Source of the DNA: Nitrosomonas sp. Is35
GTDB lineage: Bacteria; Pseudomonadota; Gammaproteobacteria; Burkholderiales; Nitrosomonadaceae
Length of the DNA: 64,000 bases
Assembly: GCF_033063295.1 (NCBI RefSeq)
Contig: NZ_JAWJZH010000001.1
Coordinates: forward strand, 2,046,001-2,110,000
Reading direction: 5' to 3'
Each line of letters opens with the position of its first letter. Position 1 is the stretch's first letter. Under the pieces are notes generated by a model. It saw only the letters and a program-made list of their open reading frames with translations, searched no databases and was not told where the DNA came from. Position numbers and translations under genes: made by a program. Positions 28,434 through 36,612 of this stretch are shown here, piece after piece.

Positions 28434-29307
28434 TGTAAGAAATCTCAGGGTTGTTTACAGAGAGGTTGATTGAAATAAGCGTGAAGTATTTCATAAGGGG
28501 TAGCATTATTCAAACTCTTATGAGGTTTGACGGTATTGTAGAAGTTAATGAAACGGGAAAGCAGAATGCGCCGATCGGCGCAGTCTTTAAAGGAAATCTG
28601 GCTGTGCCACATATCCATCAGGGTGCGGATGACTCGTTCGGCTTTGCCATTGGTTTGCGGACGATTGATGCGGGTAAACTTCTGTCCGATACCGTGTTGT
28701 GTGCAAGCTTTGCCGAAAGCATGGCCGTCAGTTCCTTTAAATTCCTTGCCGTTATCGGAATAAGCGCAGTCGATCTGATACGGACATTGGGCAATGACAG
28801 TGTCTATGAGAAAGCGAGCTGCGCTGTGTTGAGTTTTATCGGGAAAAATATCGGCATACAGCTCCCTGGAAAAATCATCGATGGCCACAAACAGGTACTC
28901 GCGAGGTTCATTGGCGGATTGCCCTTTCAACAAGGAAAGCCGCTTGGTATCAAAGTGAACAAGCTCACCTGGGTAAGACTTGTTATAGCGTTTGGCTTCA
29001 CGCTTGAGCCGTTCCTGGATGGCTTGTTCGACCTTAGCCAGGCGCTTAAGACCGTATTGCAACGTCTTGAACCGCTGATTGGTGCTGTCACGCGGCGTAA
29101 ATTCCTGCAGTCTCGCGCGTTTCAGTACATCATAAATCGTTGGCCGGCTGACATGAAAGCGTTCCGCCAAATGCGCCACCTTCCACAGCCGGGTTTGATA
29201 AAGCCGCCAGATTTCCTGACGATCTAATAAAGTTAATCGGGTGCGTTTGTGTATGTTCATCTACAGTATTCTCCCAAATACTGTAAACAACGCTAGTAAT
29301 TCTTACA
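28434..29307 (-). mobile_element. IS481-family insertion sequence
   Basis: An 874-bp element with terminal inverted repeats that begin TGTAAGAA and share GTTGTTTACAG 16 bases in. It is flanked by perfect 7-bp direct repeats AATTATG. It carries one intact transposase. A 103-bp derivative with the same two ends lies at 61549-61651. Confidence 0.9.
28445..29260 (-). CDS. IS481-family transposase
   Basis: A 271-aa transposase. An N-terminal HTH (VAHLAERFHVSRPTIYDVLKRA) is followed by an rve-type integrase core with HFDTKRLSLL (Asp), DCAYSDNGKEFKG (Asp) and NRPQTNGKAERVIRTL (Glu), the DDE triad. It seems complete and without frameshift, so the element may be active. Confidence 0.93.
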   Translation of the reverse strand: MNIHKRTRLTLLDRQEIWRLYQTRLWKVAHLAERFHVSRPTIYDVLKRARLQEFTPRDSTNQRFKTLQYGLKRLAKVEQAIQERLKREAKRYNKSYPGELVHFDTKRLSLLKGQSANEPREYLFVAIDDFSRELYADIFPDKTQHSAARFLIDTVIAQCPYQIDCAYSDNGKEFKGTDGHAFGKACTQHGIGQKFTRINRPQTNGKAERVIRTLMDMWHSQISFKDCADRRILLSRFINFYNTVKPHKSLNNATPYEILHAYFNQPLCKQP

Positions 29308-29434
29308 AATTATGCAATAGTTTAGCTGCTTAACGAACTTAGAAATCGGCACAAATAAGACGTGACAAATCTGACAAACATTGGCGAATGTTGGAGAGTA
29401 TATTATTAATAAAAACAGTTAATTAAAACACGCC

Positions 29435-29549
29435 AATCCGTAGGTCCCAGGTTCGAGCTCTAGTAGGTGAGCCAATTCGGTACAAAACTGGGCACTCTTT
29501 CAAAAGAGCGCCTTTTTGTTTCTTCCACAACGTGAGCAAGCGCAGAATA
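29435..29549 (+). repeat. Degraded copy of the tRNA-Asn 3' end (att-like repeat)
   Basis: Bases 29435-29474 match the anticodon-stem to CCA end of tRNA-Asn with several changes, and the match continues into the downstream flank (ATTCGGTACAAAACTGGGCA, then GTTTCTTCCACA and GAGCAAGCGCAGAATA). The repeat marks the other end of a 5.7-kb island that starts at tRNA-Asn. It is not a functional tRNA. Confidence 0.8.
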
Positions 29550-29638
29550 TTAGCCAAACTCCAACGAATAACGAAAGAAACATGACAGACTATGCAAAAC
29601 CACCACATCGTAGGGACTGGGTTTCAGTGAAGCTTCAG

Positions 29639-29838
29639 TCAATCATTTGCTGAAACACCGGCCTTTTGCCATCGGTTGCGGATGCACCCGGCTCGACGTA
29701 TTCCATGATTACAGAGTAACCATTGGCCTTGCACCAATCGCGCATTTGCCGCAACTGATCGGGTATCGATAAATCCTTTTCCGCTTGCTTGACCGTGGAA
29801 ACGCGAGCATAGAGCGCTATCCGGATTTTTCTTGTTCC
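29639..29838 (-). pseudogene. N-terminal remnant of a serine recombinase
   Basis: The minus-strand frame reads IALYARVSTVKQAEKDLSIP, then DQLRQMRDWCKANGYSVIMEYVEPGASATDGKRP-type sequence to a TGA. This is the resolvase catalytic N-terminus with the active serine in YARVST. No start codon is left upstream and the rest of the protein is missing. The matching kind of C-terminus lies 5.4 kb away at 23904-24248, on the same strand. I see nothing definite in 29850-30155. Confidence 0.8.
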
Positions 29839-30155
29839 GTGTTGGAGAATTGATGCGTCATGTTATATCAAAGCCGCAAGCGCGCATAACTCCACAGGTA
29901 TCCCCCTATGGATTTATGCGCTTGCCGAGTCTCATGGCTACCAGCAACGCCGCCTTGCCTGCGCGCCCGTCCTCACGTCCGGTTGCTCGCACAGGCAGCT
30001 TTAATGATATTTAATTGATTGTCGAAAAATCTAAGAACCTTTATAGTTGTTCTTTATTTTTCAAGGGTATGTATTTGTAGCCCCCCGTGTTACTTGAACG
30101 GGGTTCATAGAACACAGCAAGATAAACATAATGAAATGGAGAAATTACCATACCG

Positions 30156-30659
30156 ATGAAACCAGCGTGGAACAAGTTTATTTGCCTACTTATACTTATG
30201 ACCTTGCCTTCGTTTGCCCTTGCTGATATCAGAAGTGCCACTGGTAAGCCATTATTAGATTTTTACACTATTTATGGTGCAATTGACTCTGTAAAAATAA
30301 TTAACGAATTATGCAATATAGAGTTTCCTGAATATAAAAAACAAAATGACATCGCATATAGTTTATGGCGTTCTCGATATAAGGATTTCATATATAAAAT
30401 AGAACAATATAATCATGAAATCGTAAAGAAAACTTCTAAAGGGAATGAAGCTTCATATGCAAAACAAATACTTGATACAGCTCATACTTATGAGAAAAAT
30501 AAAGTATTTATGAATCAGATGTTTTTAGATTACGGTGAAACCGTATATCGCCAAACATGTTCAAATTATCCAGCATACACAGAATCGGAGAAAACTGATT
30601 TTCCAAATTACTATAAAGAGCACTTGCAAGTATTCGAGAGTTACTGGCGTAAGCAATAG
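30156..30659 (+). CDS. Hypothetical exported protein
   Basis: A 167-aa protein with a signal peptide (FICLLILMTLPSFALAD) and a mainly helical, Lys- and Tyr-rich mature part with two cysteines (ELCNIEF, RQTCSNYP). No domain recognised. It is AT-rich compared with the core genes, consistent with accessory DNA. It is separate from the HNH-like gene 69 bases downstream, though co-transcription is possible. Confidence 0.55.
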   Translation: MKPAWNKFICLLILMTLPSFALADIRSATGKPLLDFYTIYGAIDSVKIINELCNIEFPEYKKQNDIAYSLWRSRYKDFIYKIEQYNHEIVKKTSKGNEASYAKQILDTAHTYEKNKVFMNQMFLDYGETVYRQTCSNYPAYTESEKTDFPNYYKEHLQVFESYWRKQ

Positions 30660-30728
30660 TAAGGAGAATCTATGTCGGCTTTCGCTATCTTGGTAATTTC
30701 TTCAAAAAATTAACATTTTGGATTTTTA

Positions 30729-31448
30729 ATGTCTATTTGCCAATTATGTCTTAAAGATCTTGATCTTAGAAATTCTCATATTGTTCCTGAATTTTTGCAT
30801 AAGAAGTTGTATAACAATAAGGGGCATTTAGCCGCTATAAATGGTCAAGGCAATAAAGGCTATAAACCCCTTCAACAAGGGCTCCGTGAATATTTATTTT
30901 GTGAATGCTGTGAACAACATTTTAATGAATATTGCGAGAAACCATTCCAGACTCAGTGGATAAACGCTAATCCTAATCCACTTCCAGATCCTTGGAGCAT
31001 TTCTGAGCCCTATTGGATTACAGTTGACTACAATTCATTTAAGTTATTCCATCTTAGCGTGCTATATCGCGCTAGCGTCAGTAGTCTGCCTAACTTTGCT
31101 GAAGTTTCTCTGGGGCCGCATCAAGATAGCTTACGTCAAATGATTTTGAATCGAGATCCTGGCAAATTTTGGCAGTATCCAATATTTGGCGCAGCAGTCA
31201 TTCATCACAAGACCAAAGAAATTATACATTCAGTCACAATGGCTTATCGAACAAAATATAAAGAGCATACTTGTTATAGCATCATCTATGGTGGAGTTCA
31301 ATGGTCGACATCTGTTTCATCGCACCGCAATCACGAGTTTGAACGCTGTGCTTTACAAGAAGATGGTCGTATGCCTTTTCATGCAGTAAGTTGGAATGAA
31401 CTGGAAGTTTTTCAAACTGCTGCAACAATGCTTCGGAATACACGTTAA
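30729..31448 (+). CDS. HNH-like zinc-binding protein of unknown function
   Basis: A 239-aa protein. The N-terminal part has CQLC...NSHIVPEFLHKKLY and then FCECCEQHFNEYCEKP: two cysteine pairs around an S-H-I-x-P motif, the layout of treble-clef/HNH-like domains. The remainder (about 90-239) is mixed alpha/beta with many conserved aromatics and is not recognised. Similar solitary proteins occur in accessory regions, sometimes near defence genes; no defence partner is present here. Codon use is AT-rich. Confidence 0.55.
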   Translation: MSICQLCLKDLDLRNSHIVPEFLHKKLYNNKGHLAAINGQGNKGYKPLQQGLREYLFCECCEQHFNEYCEKPFQTQWINANPNPLPDPWSISEPYWITVDYNSFKLFHLSVLYRASVSSLPNFAEVSLGPHQDSLRQMILNRDPGKFWQYPIFGAAVIHHKTKEIIHSVTMAYRTKYKEHTCYSIIYGGVQWSTSVSSHRNHEFERCALQEDGRMPFHAVSWNELEVFQTAATMLRNTR

Positions 31449-32016
31449 CGAACTTAGAATCAATGACTTTAGAAACTCTACAATTGTTTTAGTTACAAGA
31501 AAATAATGGATATTTGCCAGTTACCAGACTTATCCGTTTTGGTGAGCCAAAAAATCATGAAGTCTCAATAGTTACTTAGAAAGTATTCAATCCTTGTGAC
31601 TGTAAATTGATTGCATTGAAGATCTACGCAATCCGGAATTACATAGTAGCCGGTCCACTCGGATAGTACTTTCAAGCCGTTACGCATATTTCCCCATTTC
31701 AGATTATTCTGTTTAATACACAAAAATCATCTGCCCAAGCTTTTATTTTTTTCAATTCACCTTTGATCTGATTCCAAGCGCTTTACAGTGCTTCATCATT
31801 GCGCGAAGCCTTTTTCTGTCAACATTCCGATTCCGATGAGAAGAAAATATCTACGAATCAACACCACTACTTCAAATCAAACGTAATTTCATGAATTCCT
31901 GATCATAAAATCATTGGTTTGACAAACGTTCAGTTCTTTATTATCGTCCCCCCTCGGTAAAAAAGTGGCCATCGCTCTTTGACGTGATAGCCCGGAAAAT
32001 TCTAAGGAAATCGATA
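31449..32016. other. Non-coding or decayed stretch before the MHS transporter
   Basis: No intact gene. On the minus strand about 31575-31710 a 45-codon frame reads NLKWGNMRNGLKVLSEWTGY and onward to a stop; it has coding-like composition but no start and no recognised family, so it may be a gene remnant. Confidence 0.3.
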
Positions 32017-33273
32017 ATGACCAGCCCCTATCGCCAGCATCGCCGAATACTAGTCGCAAGTCTGGTGGGAACGGCGGTGGAGTTTTACGATTTTTACATT
32101 TACGCGACAGCGGCGGCGTTGGTGTTCGGGCCATTATTTTTTCCAGCCAGCTCTGCATCCGCGCAGTTGATGCTGTCATTTCTGAGTTTTGGTCTCGCGT
32201 TCATCGCGCGCCCTTTCGGGGCGATTTTATTCGGCCATTTTGGTGATCGGATCGGGCGGAAATCCACGCTGGTTGCATCATTGATGTTGATGGGGGTGTC
32301 AACCTTGCTGATCGCTTTCCTGCCAACCTACGCGATGGTTGGATGGGTTGCGCCTCTTCTGCTGTGTATCCTGCGCTTCGGGCAAGGGCTTGGTCTTGGC
32401 GGGGAATGGGGCGGCGCGGCGCTACTGGCGGTTGAAAATGCCCCTGAGGGGTGGCGGGCGCGGTTCGGCATGATTCCACAACTGGGCGCGCCGATCGGAT
32501 TCATCGCCGCCAATGGACTGTTCCTGCTGATCGGCATGGCGTTGAGCGAAGCAGAATTTGCTGCGTGGGGATGGCGTATACCGTTTCTGGCCAGTGCAAT
32601 CTTAGTCGGCCTCGGTCTGTGGGTGCGCTTAAAGATCAACGAAACGCCCGAATTCGCGCAAGCGTTGGCAAAGGACCCGCCGGTTCCAGTGCCCATCGGT
32701 GAACTGGTCCGCAACCATGCGCTGGTCACCTTCGCCGGGACTTTCGCGGTAGTCGCTTGCTTTGCGATTTTTTACCTTTCGACCGCTTTTGCACTCGCGC
32801 ACGGAACGGTTGCCTTGGGATACAGCCGTGAGGTTTTCCTGACTACCCAGCTTTCTGCCATTCTGTTCCTTGCGCTCGGTATCATCGTCTCGGGTATATG
32901 GTCTGATGCAACCAGCGCGGCGCGGGTATTGACTTGGGGATGCGCGGCAACCATCGGCATGGGATTAGTATTTGGACCGCTTCTAGGTTCAGGATCGTTA
33001 TGGCTGGTATGGACAGCGCTGTCGCTCGCGCTATTCGTCATGGGCTTTGTCTACGGTCCCCTCGGCGCGTGGCTGCCATCGCTGTTTCCGCCACGGGTGC
33101 GCTATACAGGCGCTTCATTGGCATTCAATGCGGGCGGCATCCTGGGCGGGGCCGTCGCTCCAATCGCCGCACAGGCGCTCAGTGACTTTGGCGGTACGTC
33201 ACTGGTCGGTCTTTACTTGACCATTGCCGGGGTGTTCAGTTTGATCGGGTTAACGCTGGCTCGACGGTTTTAA
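32017..33273 (+). CDS. MFS transporter, metabolite:H+ symporter (MHS) family
   Basis: A 418-aa, twelve-helix permease. The start of the family is clear: VGTAVEFYDFYIYATAAALVFGPLFFP, then FGHFGDRIGRKST and GQGLGLGGEWGGAALL, typical of MHS carriers such as ProP, ShiA and KgtP. It imports an organic acid, osmolyte or similar with protons. ATG 32017 is chosen because AAGGA lies eight bases upstream. It is higher in GC than the flanking accessory genes and stands alone, followed by a terminator. The substrate is unknown. Confidence 0.85.
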   Translation: MTSPYRQHRRILVASLVGTAVEFYDFYIYATAAALVFGPLFFPASSASAQLMLSFLSFGLAFIARPFGAILFGHFGDRIGRKSTLVASLMLMGVSTLLIAFLPTYAMVGWVAPLLLCILRFGQGLGLGGEWGGAALLAVENAPEGWRARFGMIPQLGAPIGFIAANGLFLLIGMALSEAEFAAWGWRIPFLASAILVGLGLWVRLKINETPEFAQALAKDPPVPVPIGELVRNHALVTFAGTFAVVACFAIFYLSTAFALAHGTVALGYSREVFLTTQLSAILFLALGIIVSGIWSDATSAARVLTWGCAATIGMGLVFGPLLGSGSLWLVWTALSLALFVMGFVYGPLGAWLPSLFPPRVRYTGASLAFNAGGILGGAVAPIAAQALSDFGGTSLVGLYLTIAGVFSLIGLTLARRF

Positions 33274-33282
33274 CAATCTTAT

Positions 33283-33307
33283 CGTTTGCGCAAGCAAGCG
33301 GTTTTGT
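33283..33307 (+). terminator. Terminator of the MHS transporter
   Basis: Stem CGTTTGC / GCAAGCG closed by a GCAA tetraloop and followed by GTTTTGTT, ten bases after the transporter stop. Confidence 0.65.
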
Positions 33308-33662
33308 TCAATTCTTGCAGACGGGATACAATCCCGGCATGCAGATGCTTTAACGATAAACAGAAATCCCGCTCAGGCTAATCAGTGTTAATTTCCGGCC
33401 ATACCGAAAGAAATCTCGCTTAGCGCATGTTAAGTCTTCGCAATATAAAATGAATATCCCCGCCGAATATTGGCTGCATCACACCATCTTTTATGCAATG
33501 CTGTTTTTAATCCACTATATTTGTGGATTACTCGTCATTCATCGAAATTTCAAAGTCAATTACACAAGAAAAATCAATCATTTTGCTTTTTTCTTCCTGC
33601 CAACTTTGCTGCCGATGGTCATTGACTACCCCTATAGCGCAGCAACATTTTTCATCGATTTA

Positions 33663-34466
33663 GGGCCTGTTAACACAATCTGATTGCTTCGACGATGAGA
33701 GCGAAGTGGATAAAGGAGATGAAGACGACATCGAGCTTATCGAACCTGGAGAAGATGCGGCGAAATCCCTTGAGCCTTCTGAACAATCGTTCGATCTCGT
33801 TGCGTTTTTTGTACATGGCACGGTTGTATTCCCAGGGTGACAAGCGATTTGCTTTGGGCGGAACAACCGGGATGTAACCCAAATCTAGTGCCAGTTGCCG
33901 GGTTTGGTCGCCCTCATAAGCACGATCCATCAGCAGGTAGGTGGGCGTATTGACGGGACCGAGGGAAAGCAAAAGCTGCCTGCCCTCTGGCGCATCGTGG
34001 GCGTGACCGGGCGAGAGGGCAAAGCTTATGGTTGTTCTGGAATCTGCGGCAACCAGATGAATTTTGGTGGTCCATCCACCTCGAGATTTTCCGATGGATT
34101 GGGGGCCGTTTTTTTTAACGCACCCGTACCGTCGGGATGGACTTTGATGCTGGTGCTGTCCAGCGAAACAGTTTCAATACGGATACGGATGATTTGCTGA
34201 TGCTGAAGTTGCCCAAATACATGGCTCAGTACACCACTCTTTGCCCAGCGATTCATGCGGGTATAGATGGTATGCCAGTTGCCGAATCGCTTGGGAAGTC
34301 CTCGCCACTTGCAGCCATGCTCGGCAACGTAAAGAATGGCATTGAGAACTTGCAGATTGGAATGGCTGACGTTGCCACGCTGACGCGGCAGGCAGTGCTC
34401 GATCTGTTGATATTGAGTTTCGGTGATTTCCATCACCAAATTATATCAAATAGCGTTAACAGGCCC
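33663..34466 (-). mobile_element. IS5-family insertion sequence (IS427-like group)
   Basis: An 804-bp element with terminal inverted repeats GGGCCTGTTAAC, flanked by TA on each side. It carries a transposase in two overlapping frames on the minus strand. It splits a lipid-kinase-like gene. Confidence 0.88.
33670..34439 (-). CDS. IS5-family transposase in two frames (programmed frameshift)
   Basis: Frame A (34026-34439) has the N-terminal HTH region (CLPRQRGNVSHSNLQVLNAIL, CKWRGLP) and the first catalytic Asp in SLDSTSIKVH. Frame B, ending at 33670, carries the second Asp in LLMDRAYEGD and the Glu in KKRNEIERLFRRLKGFRRI. The frames meet at a run of eight A on the minus strand (34109-34116), a slippery site for a -1 or +1 shift. 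Together they give one full DDE transposase, so the element may be functional. Confidence 0.85.
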
Positions 34467-35051
34467 TAGTCTGTGCCATTATTTTTCTGACATTTTTTAT
34501 AGCGCCCGTGCGTAATAGGGTTGAAGTGCTGTCCGTGATGTTCCGCTCGTTTGACCGGCCGGAAGACAGGCCATTAACGCTGACTTGGCTTTATACCCAG
34601 TTTATCGCCAGCTATTTGGTACTCATTCCCTTACTGGCCTACTTTGAGAGTCATGCGCTGCTACCGGTCATCATGATCATCATTATTGCCAATGGCGTCG
34701 GCGACGGGCTTGCCGAACCGGTGGGGATAAAATTCGGAAAAAGAAAATATACGACTTATGCGCTGTTTACTCGGGAAAAATACGTTCGTAGTTATGCCGG
34801 TAGCGCATGCGTATTCATCACAACTTTTATCGCCATTTTAGCTTTTCACTCCTATTTCAGCACAGTCCAATTCATCGCCGCTGTGCTCACGGTGCCGGTT
34901 CTGATTACCCTGGCTGAAGCCTTCTCTCCGCATACCTGGGATAGCCCGCTCATTTATGCGGTTGGCGGTGCGTCGCTGATCGGTATTTTGCATTTTTTGT
35001 AACAATTGTTAGCCGTGTATTGGCGGTAACTGCATCGATAAATTATGATCC

Positions 35052-35159
35052 ATGCCAAACAATTTCAAATATACTGTGATTCAGCTTCATGACGAGGGCG
35101 ATCCGGGATACTTTTTTACGCACCTCCCCGATCAGCCCGCGCAACCTGTTAAGTATTGA
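35052..35159 (+). CDS. Possible 35-aa small ORF before the peroxiredoxin
   Basis: ATG to TGA without a clear ribosome site; the product has coding-like composition (VIQLHDEGDPGYFFTHLPDQ), which resembles the start of HicB-like antitoxins. It may be a remnant. Confidence 0.25.
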   Translation: MPNNFKYTVIQLHDEGDPGYFFTHLPDQPAQPVKY

Positions 35160-35208
35160 ACTATCATCGATCCATACGTTTAATCAACTTAAAACCAAGG
35201 AGTTATCC

Positions 35209-35865
35209 ATGTCATTGCGCATTAATGATCAAGCACCCAATTTTCAGGTAGAAACCACGCACGGAAAAATCGATTTCCACGAATGGATTGGAGACAAATG
35301 GGCGGTACTCTTCTCGCACCCTAAGGATTTCACCCCCGTGTGCACAACGGAATTGGGTTATATGGCCAGTATTCAATCCGAGTTTGATAAACGGAATACC
35401 AAAATCATCGGACTGAGCATCGATCCGCTGACTGATCATGAAAAATGGCTGAAAGACGTTGAAGACGTCGGCGGGTCGGCGGTTCGCTATCCAGTGATCG
35501 CGGATACCAACCTGCACGTCGCCAAACTGTACAATATGTTTCCCGCGGATGAAACGGGTTCGGCGGAAGGGCGGACCGCGTTGACGAATGCAACCGTGCG
35601 TTCGATCTTTATCATCGGCCCCGATAAAAACATCAAACTGATGATGACCTACCCCATGACGACCGGCCGTAATTTCAATGAGATCTTACGGGTGCTCGAT
35701 TCCATGCAGCTAACCGCGAAACACAAGGTGGCAACACCGGTGAACTGGCAGCAAGGCGACGATGTCATTATCGTGCCTTCGGTCAGTAACGAAGAAGCGC
35801 AGAAGATTTATCCCGAAGGCTGGAAAACACTGAAACCCTACCTGCGTAAAGTAAAACAGCCCTGA
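35209..35865 (+). CDS. 1-Cys peroxiredoxin (Prx6 type)
   Basis: A 218-aa thiol peroxidase that reduces H2O2 and organic peroxides. The peroxidatic Cys45 is in HPKDFTPVCTTELG; there is no conserved resolving cysteine and the long C-terminal domain (VATPVNWQQGDDVIIVPSVSNEEA) is that of the Prx6 subfamily. ATG 35209 follows AAGGAG. An upstream in-frame ATG at 35089 would add 40 non-conserved residues and is rejected. It is convergent with smbP. Confidence 0.92.
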   Translation: MSLRINDQAPNFQVETTHGKIDFHEWIGDKWAVLFSHPKDFTPVCTTELGYMASIQSEFDKRNTKIIGLSIDPLTDHEKWLKDVEDVGGSAVRYPVIADTNLHVAKLYNMFPADETGSAEGRTALTNATVRSIFIIGPDKNIKLMMTYPMTTGRNFNEILRVLDSMQLTAKHKVATPVNWQQGDDVIIVPSVSNEEAQKIYPEGWKTLKPYLRKVKQP

Positions 35866-35966
35866 TTCGTTGATCACCTTCTCGCTATCCTATTGAACAA
35901 CACCGAACTTACTCCAACAGAATCAATTCGATGTGTTATCAGGATAGCGTGATCAATACAATGTAC

Positions 35967-36356
35967 TTACTGGGTGGCAAATTGATGCATCTGTTCCAGC
36001 GCATCGGTAATATGTTCACCGGCGATATCGGTATGTCCCTGTTTGGCGTGGCTGATCGCTTCGACCAAATGCCGGATGGATTCAGTGATGGGTCTCCTTC
36101 CCTTGTCGTTTCCGCCAGCAATCGCTTCCGCTTCAGCTTTCTTGGCATACTCCAGGCTCTTCTCCGCATGTTCAATAATATGCTCGGCATGCGCTTTATG
36201 CGTTCTCGCTTTTTCCGCATGTTTGATGGCCTGGATCATCGAATCAACCCCTTCTCCTCCGGATTCAGTCTTGTTTGCATAGCCTGAGGCATTGATTCCA
36301 TTACTGAATAAAAGTACCCCAATAGCCAGTGCTAAGATCGATAAAATATTTTTCAT
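35967..36356 (-). CDS. smbP: Small metal-binding protein SmbP
   Basis: A 129-aa periplasmic protein with a signal peptide (ILSILALAIGVLLFSNGINASG). The mature helices carry regularly spaced histidines (IKHAEKARTHKAHAEHIIEHAEKSLEYAKKAEAEA and RHLVEAISHAKQGHTDIAGEHI). This is the SmbP pattern first described in Nitrosomonas europaea, a four-helix protein that binds copper and other divalent metals. It supports the nitrosomonad origin of the window. It is probably part of copper handling, important for the copper enzymes of ammonia oxidation. Confidence 0.85.
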   Translation of the reverse strand: MKNILSILALAIGVLLFSNGINASGYANKTESGGEGVDSMIQAIKHAEKARTHKAHAEHIIEHAEKSLEYAKKAEAEAIAGGNDKGRRPITESIRHLVEAISHAKQGHTDIAGEHITDALEQMHQFATQ

Positions 36357-36612
36357 GATATAAGTACCTCACGGATTGTTGATCAAGGTAAAACATACAC
36401 TACCACTTCTTGCCGGTTAAATACGTTTTTCACCGGAATAAACACCGCTTTCGATATGTTCCGGAATAGCGAATGTGATTAAAATGAATCGGTTAGCGGT
36501 TAATTTCCGAATTCGCGATTGTATGAATGCGACAGATCTGTCATGCTGAAAATAATAAGAGTGCCAAGTCAGGTATCCGTTCAGACCACCTACTCGTGAA
36601 GGAGAATAAAAC

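Larger units (their letters stand above)
33450..35002 (+). pseudogene. Dolichol/phytol kinase-like membrane protein gene split by IS5
   Basis: The two parts are 33450-33662 (71 codons, MNIPAEYWLHH...) and 34469-35002 (177 codons and stop). Removing the IS and one copy of the TA target joins them in the same frame with no stop, giving a 248-aa membrane protein. The second part contains GDGLAEPVGIKFGKRKY, the nucleotide/substrate motif of the dolichol kinase, phytol kinase and CTP-dependent diacylglycerol kinase superfamily. These enzymes phosphorylate polyprenols or lipids in the membrane. The gene is inactivated here unless the IS excises. Confidence 0.8.

Noticed and set aside
28451..29227. 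Long plus-strand open frame of 258 codons
   Set aside because: It is antisense to the intact IS481 transposase, which has clear DDE motifs; the plus-strand product shows no domain.
29435..29474. Possible second tRNA-Asn
   Set aside because: Only the 3' half is present and its T-arm is mutated (GAGCTCTAGTAGG), so it cannot fold as a tRNA.
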